Source: Brachionus plicatilis (taxonomy: Eukaryota > Rotifera > Eurotatoria > Ploima > Brachionidae). Taken from it: a stretch of DNA of 64,000 nucleotides. Shown one piece after another: positions 22,714 to 32,960 of the stretch. The stretch lies in NCBI GenBank assembly GCA_010279815.1, contig QEOQ01000359.1, forward strand, positions 338,688-402,687. Direction: 5' to 3'. Below the pieces are notes generated by a model that ran no database searches, was not told where the DNA came from, and worked only from the letters and a program-made list of their open reading frames with translations. A program made the position numbers and the translations under genes. Numbering within the stretch: the stretch's first letter is position 1; each line of letters begins with the position of its first letter.

Positions 22714-22759
22714 CCCATTTTGAATTTTATTAAAAAGGACTTATGTTTTTTTATTGGCT
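22714..22759 (-). promoter_or_regulatory. Conserved upstream block with CCAAT box, paralog 1
   Basis: On the minus strand AGCCAATAAAAAAACATAAG, followed by an AAAATTCAAAATGG stretch, is shared with the same position upstream of the 34 kb paralog. The first 21 bases are identical and include an AGCCAAT element. It lies about 180-220 bases before the start codon. Confidence 0.55.
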
Positions 22760-23552
22760 TGTTTGCTATGCCCAAACTAGACTATATCGAGACAGTCCGA
22801 GTATTATTTGTGAAAATATTGATTAAATATGCAGCGAAATTAACTTGAAAAATTAATTTTAATTTAAAAAAAATATAATTTCACACTTTTTATTTTTAGT
22901 TGTCAACAAGAAGGGTGACATTTATTATGGCTAGTTAATTTTAAATCATCAAATTTACTAAAGCTATCACCAAATTTACTTGATGAAAACAAAAACACAA
23001 ATTAAGTTTCATAATTTATATTTAGATACAAAAACACAATTTTATTTCATAAATCTCAAAGTTATAAAAAAAAATTAGTCTCTTTCATGCCAATGTTTAG
23101 CCTTCTGAAATTTTTTGCTTATTTTTAATAAAAAAATCCCAATTTTAGCTCTATTCCTTAAAATTAAGTTCATCATTATCAACATCATCGTCGTCGGTAC
23201 TTGCATCAACATTTTTTTGCACTTCAACAATCGGAGGTTCAATAACTTTTTTTTTGAGAAAGAATATTCGAAACGTCAATTTGTAACATTTTTAATTTTA
23301 TAAATTGAGTAATTTGAATGAAAATAGTGTTTTTAAATCATTTTAGTAATTATAAAACAAATAATATTATGTTAGGATAATTTATAAATTTTGTATTTTT
23401 TTCTTAATTTTTGGTGATAGTTTCAGTAAATTTGATTAAAAAAGAATAATTAGTCATTTATTATTATCATTTGTAATTCTGTATCGAGCGTTACAAATAA
23501 AAATAAAAAAATATAATCAAATCAAAATAAAATGATAAAATAAAAGTTAAAT
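22760..23552. other. Intergenic, possible decayed exon
   Basis: Mostly AT-rich. On the minus strand 23246-23148 reads IEPPIVEVQKNVDASTDDDD, then VDNDELNFKE and a stop, preceded by a possible A-rich AG acceptor. This looks like the acidic C-terminus of a protein, but I found no matching upstream exon in phase. It could be a terminal exon or pseudogene debris. Confidence 0.25.
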
Positions 23553-23555
23553 AAT

Positions 23556-25197
23556 GGGGTCTAGTCGTTTAGGTGAACTGTGTTTCACCTATTATGAGAA
23601 CAAATCTTGTTCTCTGGTTAAGTGAACAATTAGTTTTTTGTTCACTAAACCTAGGATTAGGTGAACTATTTTAAAATTATGTGAACCATTTTTTGAATTA
23701 TGTGAATTATTTTTAGTTTAGATGAACAAATTTAAGTGAACTAAGTAGTATTAATAATTATAATCAATTTTATTTTATTTACTTAAATAATTAACGGGAG
23801 GCCAATAATGCTTGTCCGAAACTTCAATTAGAAAAAAACTTATTATCAGATAATGATAAAATAATGAAAATTTACAGTTTGATACAAAATTTTCTCTTTT
23901 TTTCGAAAATAATAATGGTTTTTTAAATTTTTTATTTTTTCGCATGCTCTATGCTCAGGTGCAACACATACCCTGACCCAAAATTGTCCTCGGTGGTTAA
24001 GATAATTCGAATACAAGTATGACATATCAATTTGTAGAGAATTTTATCTTGATTAAAATGAGCTATTGTTTGTATTTATCAGATGATTTTTGAAGGAGTT
24101 ATGTTAAAAAAACTACAAAATCTTAAGATTTTATGAAAAAGTGAAAATTCATTAAAATGATCGTTTTTGTTTTTTTCAAATATCTTTCGACCAGAATTAG
24201 ATGCTGAACTGAAATTTTGCACACATATTAAATATAGTATTAGCTATTGAATGAATTGCCTATTAATATTTTTTTTGATTTAAAGAATTTTTTTAAGAGT
24301 TTTTTTACATTAATGATAAGGTCTCTCTCTTTGATAAATATTTCAACGATTTTAATATGAAGCCTTTATATAAAGCATATGATTTGAAAGCTAAGATCCT
24401 AAGCTACAATATAATATATAATTCCTAATATCTGCACAAGGATTTGATGAAAAATAATTGAATTAAAATTAATAAAATTTTCATTTTTTTTAATTTTGTT
24501 TTGCTTTTAAAATTTCTTATTTAAAACGGGTTAAAAAAATTTTTAATTTTAATTTTTACTTTTTGATCCTTTTAGAATTATTTTTCAAATAAAACAATAA
24601 AATAATTAATATGGGACATCCCAAGCATTAATCCCTACGAGAATTGGTTATTCAACATCATCAAAATGAAATATCCAACATTCTAATTTTTTCAAATGCT
24701 TTGCGGAAAAGTTTCTCAAAGAACATTTCCTCGTATGATAAAGGATTTCAAAGACAATCATCGGGAAGACCTCGGTCATTAGCCACATAAATTAACAAAC
24801 TTAAAGTTAAACGACTAATCAATAAACATTCTGGCAGACAAATCGCTGCGAAATTGATATATCAAAAGGATCAGTGGTGAACATTTTTAAAGATTTTTAA
24901 ATTTTTTTTAAATGATTCAATTAAGGCTAATAAAAAGAGAAAAATTCCATTAAGAAGAGCGAGAATTTTTGACTAGATGGGTTTCTTTCATCAATGGAAT
25001 TTTTCTCATTTTATTAGCCTTAATTGAATCATTTAAAAAAAATTTTAAAATCTTAAAATATTACTATGAGGTTAAGTTCTTTAAAAATGTCTTTAAAAAG
25101 TGATTTTTTGATTAAGTGAACTAATTGTTCACTTAACCCGAGAACAAGGTTTGTTCTCATAATAGGTGAACCACAGTTCATCTAACCGACTAGACCC
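23556..25197 (+). mobile_element. Tc1-like DNA transposon remnant with long terminal inverted repeats
   Basis: Left end GGGGTCTAGTCGTTTAGGTG and right end (reverse complement GGGTCTAGTCGGTTAGATG) begin terminal inverted repeats of about 80-90 bases containing CACCTATTATGAGAACAAA and GGTTAAGTGAACAATTAG. At about 24625-24890 a frameshifted sequence reads as a Tc1 N-terminal DNA-binding region: HPKH-SLRELVIQHHQNEIS, GRPRSLAT, VKRLINKHSGRQIAAKL. The DDE catalytic region is absent. Flanking bases could be a TA target duplication, but the exact ends are ambiguous by one base. A second hairpin lies inside at 24903-25045. Confidence 0.8.
24903..25045. repeat. Internal hairpin of the Tc1-like element
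   Basis: AAATGATTCAATTAAGGCTA, then ATAAAAAGAGAAAAATTCCATT pairs almost perfectly with its reverse complement ending AGCCTTAATTGAATCATTT, around a 40-base loop. It sits just inside the right terminal repeat and may be a nested MITE. Confidence 0.65.
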
Positions 25198-25224
25198 AAA
25201 ATATGAATTAAAAATATAGCTTAA

Positions 25225-25465
25225 AAAAAATAAATTAAAAATAATTAGTCTCTAGAAAACCATTTTTACGCATTTTTTGCTCTACCTCTTTTAGGTTTAT
25301 TGACAAATTGGTCTTTTTTTATTTTTGAACTGGGATTTGGACTGGCGTTTTATTTTTCGACTTTTTGTTGTTGATGGCAAAAGGTCAGCATTCTCTAATG
25401 AGTCGTCAGCGACCTTTGCGATCTTTTTATTACGCCTTTTTTTTGGTTTATCTTGGGTTAAGTAA
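25225..25465 (-). other. Basic coding-like segment, unassigned
   Basis: On the minus strand, after a plausible CCCAAG acceptor, one frame reads DKPKKRRNKKIAKVADDSLE, then NADLLPSTTKSRKIKRQSK and ends at a stop. A neighbouring frame continues FVNKPKRGRAKNA, an AT-hook-like PKRGR. It may be the frameshifted end of a nuclear basic protein; no upstream exon was found before dCMP deaminase on the same strand. Confidence 0.25.
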
Positions 25466-25742
25466 ACAATTTGTTTATTATTTCTTAATAATAAAAATTT
25501 CTGATGACAATTTTTTATAAAAGTTTACAGTAAATCAGGCAGTGCTGATTAAAGATCAAATTTTATTTACCACTAAGTAAATTTAATTCCATTTAAAAAA
25601 GTAAATTTGAAATGCTTTATTCATTTATTCTAATAAAAACAAATAAAAAAATATTATATACTGAAAATATTTCCTAGAAATGAACGGAACATTTATTTAA
25701 ATATTTTCAGAAATGTACAAACTGTAGTTTTAACATTACCAT

Positions 25743-26432
25743 TCAATTTTTAACAAAATCTATCTCTGGGGCTGAAAAATCAATGACTATTCTTTTTCGT
25801 TTTGGTTTAAACTGTTCAATTTGAATACCAGCCATTTTGAACATAATCTTGGACGCTTTTGTTGGTTCAGTATGTGCATATTTATCACACAAAAATACAA
25901 CACGTTTTATCCCGGACTGAATAATTAACTTGGCACAGTCATTACACGGAAACATTGAGACATAAATGGTGCAGTTTTTCAAATTGGCTTCATTTTTATT
26001 TAAAATCGCGTTCATTTCAGCATGACATACTTAAAAAAAAATATAATCTATTACTTCACAAAAAAAAAAAAAAAAATTACCAAATGGATATTTGGTGTCA
26101 AGAATTGATCCATTTGTAGAAGTCCTTGACCAAGGTAAAAGATCGTCAGAGCAGTTTTTAGGAAATCCATTGTATCCGATGCCGACAATTTTGTTTTCCT
26201 CATTGACAATACAAGCTCCAACTTGAGTATTGGGATCTTTGCTTCTTTGAGAACTTAAAATTGACACAGCCAAAAAATACTCATCCCAGTCAAGATAGTC
26301 CTGGCGTTTTTTTCTAAAAAAATATATTTAAACATTTTCTAATTCTATTTGTTGTTTAATTTCTTACATTGTCAAATCTGGCTTGAATCCTATTTCGTTC
26401 AAGACTTGATCCATTTCAGATGAATTTTGCAT
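25743..26432 (-). CDS. dctd: Deoxycytidylate (dCMP) deaminase
   Basis: Three exons on the minus strand: 26432-26368, 26313-26081 and 26029-25743 (phases 2 and 1), about 194 residues. Converts dCMP to dUMP, feeding thymidylate synthesis. Family landmarks: [61 protein letters not shown] (zinc ligand His and catalytic Glu) and [20 protein letters not shown] (two zinc-ligand Cys), then a C-terminal [20 protein letters not shown]. Length is close to the 178-residue human enzyme. Introns are 54 and 51 bp. A second, more divergent family member lies at 44706-45409. Confidence 0.95.
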
Positions 26433-27345
26433 TTTTTAGTTGATTTATTTAGTTGAGAAATAAATTTATAGCTATTTTTTTTTATAAGGCTGGTCTTAAA
26501 ATAAAAAGATAAAAAGCTCTTTATTAGAATGAAAAAAAATTTTTCGCCATTATTTTATTTTTTTGATAAAGACCTAAATTTGTTCTGATTATAAACAGCT
26601 GAAATTAAAAGATTGACATATTATTTTAGACCAAACTCTGCTGATATTGAATCTAAAATAAAAAAATTTTATTATAATTTTATTCAAAATTCTTCTAGAA
26701 ATTTTTGTATTTGAAATTTTTTAAATTAAGCCACAATATCTACATAGATTTTGAAAACAAATTATTCGAACACTTTAAAAATTTTAAGAATCTTTTTATA
26801 AAGACTTCAAAATAAACAAAAAGGAGAAACAAATTTATTAATTTCAAAATTATTTAAATTTTTCAATTCAATTTCAAGGTTAATCAACAGGCCATGACCC
26901 AGGTTAGTGCCCATGCCTCATGAGACTGATAAAATTAAATTCATTATAAATATATAAAAAAGAAAAAATAAATTTAAAATACATAAAATTACATAAAAAT
27001 TGTATACATTTATTTAATTACTATTATTTAATTTAATTACAGTTATCTATTAGTTATTTTAAAAATATTTAACAACAACGTTTTTTAGTTAAATAATTCA
27101 AATTTTGAAACAAAATCTATATAAATTAAATTTATGTTATTGAATATTGAAAGCTTAAACGTTGAAAACAAAAAGGAGAAAAAAAATTATTAATTTCAAA
27201 AATATTTAAATTTTTGAATTTTGCATTTAATTTTAAATCAAATTTAATTGTTAAGATTAATTTGAGAGTAATTTTTTGTTCTTAAACTATAAGCTTCGAA
27301 CAAAACCTGAACGCTAAATTTAAACTAAAAATAAAAAAAATTAAA
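26433..27345. other. Intergenic between dCMP deaminase and MRPL54
   Basis: Head-to-head intergenic region carrying both 5' flanks. At 26868-26935 it contains TTTCAAGGTTAATCAACAGG, then CATGACCC..GCCCATGCC, shared with 53615-53665, which is a dispersed repeat probably representing the 3' end of a minus-strand LINE. Confidence 0.5.
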
Positions 27346-27837
27346 ATGAATAATAAATTAAGTTTTTGTTTCGAGAGGACCAAAAATCTCTACCAAATTT
27401 CACAAAGGTGTTTGGCAGCTAAAGCATTTTCAGGCGGCAAACTCGGAGGAGGAATATCAAGTTATTATTGAAAGCTAAAAATCATGATTTAATTTTTTAA
27501 AAAATTTAAAAAAGAAAAGGGAGGTGCCCAGCAAGTCAAAAAAGTTGAATTGCCTGTTGAGAAAGATGCTACCAAACTAGCCACCTTTTGCTGTGGATTG
27601 AACATACTAAAGACAGGAGGCGAAGAGGTCGCGATTAAACCTGATTCCGAATATCCTGAATGGCTTTGGTCTTTGAGCTTAGACAAAGGTCCATCATTGG
27701 AAGAGATGGACCCGGATACCATGGAATACTGGGCTCGTAAAAGACGAGTCGCAATCAGACACAAGAACAAGTTAATGAAGAACCAATTTCCGGAACCTTT
27801 CATACCCAAAAGGATCAAAAATTTACGTCTTGCTTAA
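27346..27837 (+). CDS. mrpl54: Mitochondrial ribosomal protein L54
   Basis: Two exons, 27346-27460 and 27515-27837, joined across a 54-bp intron in phase 1; about 145 residues. Exon 1 encodes a basic, Ser/Arg/Phe-containing N-terminus (MNNKLSFCFERTKNLYQISQ), a good mitochondrial targeting sequence. Exon 2 contains the family core: KLATFCCGLNILKTGGEEVA, IKPDSEYPEWLWSL, LEEMDPDTMEYWARKRR and the basic tail RHKNKLMKNQFPEP. mL54 is a component of the mitochondrial large ribosomal subunit. Length matches the human protein (138). Its stop codon is 70 bp from that of the convergent gene at 27908. Confidence 0.93.
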
Positions 27838-27907
27838 TTAAAAAATAATAATAAAAAATTTAATTTTATTTTATTTTAAAACAGTCTAAACAAATTTAAA
27901 TAAAAAA

Positions 27908-28360
27908 TTAACTATCTGTATAACAGCTTATAAACATTAAGGAGAATATAAGCATTAAAGTAAGGTAGCAGATAACTCCAAAGATAAAAGCAATTAGATT
28001 AGAATAATCTGCCTTGGTTAAAAGCTTGTTGGCTTCGGGATAATTTTCTGAAGAGATCTCTTTTTTTGCTTTAATTCCGAAAAAGATCCCGGACAGAGCC
28101 ACTGGTGACATAAAGAAAAACGAAAATAAAACTGAATAGATCATGATGCTCCGCAATCTTGCTCTCATCTCCTTATTATAAGCAAAATCGTATGCAGTAA
28201 AGCTGTTTGTGTCAGTAATAACTTCGTTTTTATCCAAATCAGTCGAATTGTTGTTGTTTGAGTTAGAAAAATTTTTATTATTCAAATAATTAACTTCCAT
28301 TTTTCTGTTGCTGTAAAAATACCTTCTGACCACCTTAGCAACCATGATGTAAGAAATCAA
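27908..28360 (-). CDS. Dispanin/CD225-like two-pass membrane protein
   Basis: Intronless, up to 150 residues; Met6 or Met21 are alternative starts. The N-terminal 60 residues are Asn/Ser-rich and polar. Two hydrophobic segments follow, about residues 71-96 and 120-146. Between them lies GIKAKKEISSENYPEANKLLTKA, which resembles the conserved loop of CD225/dispanin proteins (small and basic residues, then a DY/NY..A....A pattern). Known members include IFITM and PRRT proteins at cellular membranes; this one's role cannot be deduced. Assignment rests on topology and the loop pattern only. Confidence 0.6.
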   Translation of the reverse strand: MISYIMVAKVVRRYFYSNRKMEVNYLNNKNFSNSNNNNSTDLDKNEVITDTNSFTAYDFAYNKEMRARLRSIMIYSVLFSFFFMSPVALSGIFFGIKAKKEISSENYPEANKLLTKADYSNLIAFIFGVICYLTLMLIFSLMFISCYTDS

Positions 28361-28555
28361 AAAACCAATTCAAGTTAAAAAAAATATTTATAAAATTAGT
28401 TTTATTTTAATTAATATCCAAGCAAGTGAGTTGCTATATGAAAATTTTGGTGAACAAGGATAAAATAAAACAAAAAATTATGTTTTCCTTTTCACAAAAA
28501 TATCTATAAAATAATTTTCTAAGTAAAATATTATTTTTTAAAAGACCAAGATTTT
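28361..28555. other. 5' flank of dispanin-like gene
   Basis: AT-rich; probable promoter region of the minus-strand gene, adjoining the foldback element. Confidence 0.35.
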
Positions 28556-28849
28556 TATTAGCGAATAATTTTTGCATACTGCTATTTTTAATAAAAAATA
28601 CCGCTAATTTAATAAAAATACCTCTAATTTAATAAGCTTACCTCTGATTTAATAAAAACTCATCTAAATAAATAGAAACTCATCTAAAATAAAAAATCAC
28701 CTCTAAATTAATAACATTTACCTCTAAATTAATTAAAAATATATATCTTAAATAAGATTTAAACTTATATCAATACTTAAAATTATTAAATAACGGTATA
28801 AAAAGTAAAAAATGGTTACAGATATCAACTTTTCAGAGTCTTTTCAGCT

Positions 28850-29012
28850 TTAATTTTTTTAGCTTTTTTACTTTATTTTGATTCTTTTTTTTATCTCATT
28901 TTATTAACTTTAATTTTATTTTTATTAGTTCATTTTTATTTTATTTTTTTTTATTTTACTTTTTAACTTATTCTGAAGGAGCTTTAGCTCGGTACAGAAA
29001 ACAAATAAAAAA
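28850..29012 (+). mobile_element. LINE family A 3' end nested in foldback element
   Basis: TTTTTAGCTTTTTTACTTTA through TTATTCTGAAGGAGCTTTAG, then CTCGGTACAGAAAACAAATA: nearly identical to the terminus at 1870-2010, so a recent copy. It sits in the central region of the foldback element. Confidence 0.75.
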
Positions 29013-29083
29013 AAACAGATATTAAAAACTTAAAAAAAATAAAATTATTTTAGCAAAAAATTTCCAAAAAAAAAAAAAGAAAA

Positions 29084-29194
29084 ATGGAGAATGGTTCTCA
29101 AAATGAAGATAATAAATTGTGCTCAACTTGCAACATGCCAATGGCTAAGAGAAGATATTTTTTTTGTTCTAGATGCAACTCAAAAAATAAATAA
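29084..29194 (+). CDS. Small zinc-ribbon-like ORF, 36 residues
   Basis: MENGSQNEDNKLCSTCNMPM, then AKRRYFFCSRCNSKNK and a stop. Two CxxC pairs 12 residues apart (LCSTCNM and FCSRCNS) are spaced as in a zinc ribbon or zinc knuckle. It lies inside the foldback element, after the LINE end and an A-rich stretch. It might be a functional micropeptide, the N-terminal relic of a transposase, or the last exon of a longer gene with a Cys4 module. Only the Cys spacing supports it. Confidence 0.35.
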   Translation: MENGSQNEDNKLCSTCNMPMAKRRYFFCSRCNSKNK

Positions 29195-30979
29195 AATTTT
29201 TTTTTATTATGTTAAATATTTTTTATAATAAAAGATGTAGTATTTATTAATTTAGATAGTTTTATTATAAAAGATGTAATTTTTATTTAATTAGATATTT
29301 TTTTATTATAAAAGATGTAGTTTTTATTAAATTAGATGTGTTTTTATTAAATTGGAGGTAAGCTTATTAAATTAGATTTCTTTTTACTAAAATAGCGAAT
29401 TTTTTTTTTTTATTAGCGGTATTTTTATTAAAATTAGCGAAAAATTTATTAGAATTAGCGGGAGGAAAATTATGGGCCATTTTTATTTATTACTTTTTTT
29501 AAAATCAAAAGTGCAACATTTAATAAATAAAAGTTTAAAAAATGATGTGACCATTCGATACTTTGATTTCATATATTATTTTTTTAAGCAAAAAAAAAAT
29601 TTATTTTTATGGAAGATTAATTTAAAATAAAACATATTTAATTAAAAAAAAAACCAGATAATTTTTTTTTGATTATTCAAAATTTGTATTTCTTCTTTTA
29701 AACAATTTTTAAAAATTGATTTTAAAAACCACTTGTAAATTTTTTGTATTTGTCACAAATAAAGATTTCCATTACATAACCTTATTTAAAAAAAAAACTT
29801 GTTTACCAAAGTTATGTAATGCGTGATATCTTTGCAATTATAATATAATTTTTTCACCAAATTCTAAAATGCTTGATTTAGAAAGGGAATACGATAGTAG
29901 TTTTTTGAAAGAATGGACACTCACGACACTCAAGCTATTGCTAGACAAAAATTAAGGCCAAAAAGAAAGAAACTGACGATTATTTTGGAGTTTAGACGCC
30001 ATTTTAAGATATTTAATTTTTTTTAAACTATGTAGTACATAAAAAGTATTTTTACATTTAAAAAGTTTATCTAAGTAGATAAAAAAATTTTATAATTAAA
30101 AGGTCTTTTATATTTGAAAAGTATTTTTATCTTAATAAAATCTTTTTATGCATTAAAATTAATTTCATATAGATATTAGAAAATCAGCTGAAGTCAAATT
30201 AATGAAAAAAATGTATAGGCCTATAATTAATTTTGTCTTATTTACTTCACTAATGTTTTCCCTCAAATTAAATACGAGGTTGAAAAATAAAAAATAATTT
30301 TTACAAGTAATTGTATAAAGAAAAGTTTTGAATTTAAAGCATTTTTAAACTAGATCATCTTTTTTTTTAAAGAAAAAGATAACATTTTTGGTGTTTCCAA
30401 AATAACTCTCCTTTTAAGACATGAAAATATTATGTAACAATAAGCAATAAACAATAAATAAATTATTATTAATATTATTTATTTTCTTTTTTTTCATTGA
30501 ATTTCATTGAATTTCAATTATAAATTTTTTGAATTTAAATTTGATTAAAAATGTCAAAAATGATTGGATTTTATTGAACAAATAGGCCCGAAAAAAATAT
30601 TCCAGCCTCTGAGTGTTAAATACACCATTTTGATAATCTCAAAGAGCTAAAATCTTTACATATTAATTTCAAATATAAATCTATCAGAAAAATAATTTTT
30701 TTTTGGCTTGAAATAAAATTTTATTTACGAAAATGCATATGGAATCCTTAAATGCAAAGATGCTTTATAAGTTGATTTTTTGTAAAATAAAGAATTTACA
30801 GGAGTTCATAATTTTTATGTATAATTATTGAATATCATATTCACTCAATTTTTCGAAAAAAATTTATAAAGCTTTCCGATGAAAGTTGTTGAAAGGTTTC
30901 TTATTAAGATTCATTTTTAATGCATTTATTTAATTCTTAAAATTAAATTATTGTTCTATAGGTAATTGGTATAGTGTTG

Positions 30980-31265
30980 AATAAAAATTGCGAATGGTCG
31001 GACTGGTAGTTTATTAATAAAATTAAATTTTCTTAATTTTCTTTCTAAAAATACTTAATTTTACCATATTTTACCTTTACCTAAATATACGTAGAAATTA
31101 GTAAAAAAAAAAGTAACTTTTGGTAAAATATAATAAAATAAATAGAAACTACTTTTTTCAAAATTTATTAGAAAATAATTAAAAAAATTGAGCTTTTTTT
31201 GGCCTTTTCATTTTTACCAATTATACGTAAATTTACATAAAATTACCAGAAATCGACTTGTCAAA
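30980..31265. repeat. ACGTAAA-rich element
   Basis: Contains ATACGTAGAAATTAGTAAA and TTATACGTAAATTTACATAA in opposing context and ends ATTTGACAAGTCGATTTC-like / GCACTG. Those ends resemble other members at 49536-49795 and 50935-51862. Confidence 0.5.
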
Positions 31266-31619
31266 TCGGCACTGTAGAATTATTTTAACTAAAATAATTA
31301 CACCAAAAATCTGAAAAATAGATTGTATTGTGAAATGATTACATTGAAAATTGGAAGTTGAGGTCTCACTTTTAATTGGTTTGAGAAATACAAAATAAGA
31401 TAAAACCAACAGGAAAAAAATTAACTCAAAAAGAGTAGTTGTGTTAACTATAACTAAGTACTAATAAATTTTACATTTTTTAAAGAAATGTACAAACAAG
31501 ACATGATGAGAACAAGGACTGTTCGTCGAAATTTTGATCAAAAATTTTCGAACATTTCGTTTGCTTTATTTTTATTTCAAAAGAATCTTCATTGATCCCA
31601 AAAAAGTCTCTTCATTTAT

Positions 31620-31735
31620 AAAAGTATTTTGATTAGGTAATTTTCATTAAGAAACCCCATTGCATCACTAAATCGTGATTTAAATTTATTAGCTTCTTCT
31701 AATAAAGCATCTGCATGGGTTTTGTGAAAATGGAA
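31620..31735 (-). pseudogene. Coding-like fragment, unknown family
   Basis: On the minus strand one frame reads HFHKTHADALLEEANKFKSR, then FSDAMGFLNENYLIKIL before a stop. Amino-acid composition and helix periodicity look protein-like in an otherwise non-coding stretch. No start codon, flanking exon or family was identified. Confidence 0.25.
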
Positions 31736-32479
31736 TAAATGTCAATCATTTTAATCTACATGATTCAAAGACTAATTTAGTTGGTAAAAAAAAATTATTT
31801 TATTTGACTGATTTACCTTAAATTATATCATAGTGTTTATTTTTTAATTATTTTTTATTTTTATTCTTCTTTATTATTTGTCCTTTCTATTTTCTAATTT
31901 TCTAGATTTTAAATAACAATATATATTAATTGAATAAAAAAAAGAAATATTTATAAAGAAATATAACAAAATATGAAAATTTTGTATATTTTAAAAAAAT
32001 TGTTCTATCATAAACAGGAAAAGAACATTTCTTATTTTTTTTATTTTTTAGGATGTAACTTAAACTATGTTTGTTAATATTTTTTTATTTTTACTGGGCA
32101 GAAGGAGTTTCACTTTGTATTGGCAAAATGCGCTCATTTCGAACATTAGCTCGAAGCCTTTTAAATAAAAATATCTTTAAAAGAAAAAAACATGGATTGG
32201 AAAAATATAAGGGACGTTTTAACAACTACACATTTTAAAGGAACAAAAAGAAACTAATTGTATAAAACAACTTTTTCTAGAAGCAATAGAATATCCATCT
32301 TAAATAAATTCCATTATTCATTTTTATAGTTTACATATAAAGCATATTAAAATCGGTTAAGTTTGTGTGCTCGCAAATAAAAATCAATATGGAACTAAAA
32401 TTGGATTACTTTTAATTTTATAAAATTTTAAATGATCTTTTGAGGGTAAACTTTTTTACTTAGTAACACTGGTGCAATT

Positions 32480-32582
32480 TTCTTTCTTTTCTTTTTTTTA
32501 AATTTATCTCGAATTTAATGTAATTTTTTTTGTAATCTTGCCTATGGGGCTTTAAACTAATAAATAATAATAATAATAATAA
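32480..32582 (+). mobile_element. LINE 3' end with (ATA)n tail
   Basis: GTAATCTTGCCTATGGGGCT, then TTAAACTAATAAATAATAAT with an (AAT) repeat tail. A GC-containing block right before a trinucleotide tail is how the CR1/L2-type copies in this window end (compare 48690-48765). No ORF remains. Confidence 0.5.
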
Positions 32583-32667
32583 TTAAAAGCAAATAGAACA
32601 TATTTAAATAACATTTAATTAATTTTATGAAACATTGAATAAGAAAAGAAGATTTTACCTTGTTTAA

Positions 32668-32960
32668 ATCAGAGTTATTTAAAAGTAACAAGTAACAAGT
32701 CAAGTCCAAGTCCGGATTTTTTTTTTTAATTTTAATTCAAAAGCACAAGTTCAGTCTTTAAAATTTTGAATACTGAAGAAGAAATTTATGCTAAAATTGC
32801 AACAAAATTTTGATATATGGCAAATCAATTGCATTAGACAACCCAAGAGCATATAAATTTTTTGATATGAAGCCTTAATTAGCAAATTTTTTAAAAAAAA
32901 AGTCTGGTCCTGAACTTTTTTTAATGATTCTTTTTTTGGGACTTTTAAACAACTCTAGTT
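32668..32960. repeat. MITE with CAGAGTT ends
   Basis: Left end CAGAGTTATTTAAAAGTAAC and right end reverse complement AGAGTTGTTTAAAAGTCCC form short terminal inverted repeats. Its right half matches 2218-2362. AAGTCAAGTCCAAGTCC near the left end links it to the AAGTCA-rich repeats. Confidence 0.6.

Larger units (their letters stand above)
28556..29465. repeat. Iteron foldback element (CTAATTTAATAA family)
   Basis: The left arm (28556-28740) iterates CTAATTTAATAAAAATACCT-like units (CCGCTAATTTAATAA, CCTCTAATTTAATAA, CCTCTGATTTAATAA). The right arm (29215-29465) carries about ten reverse-complement units (TTATTAAATTAGAGG- or TTATTAAATTAGATG-like) and ends with TTATTAGCGGTATTT and ATTAGCG words. 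Between them lie a family A LINE end (28850-29012) and a 36-codon ORF at 29084-29194. The design differs from ordinary MITEs in that the arms are arrays of units. Confidence 0.65.
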
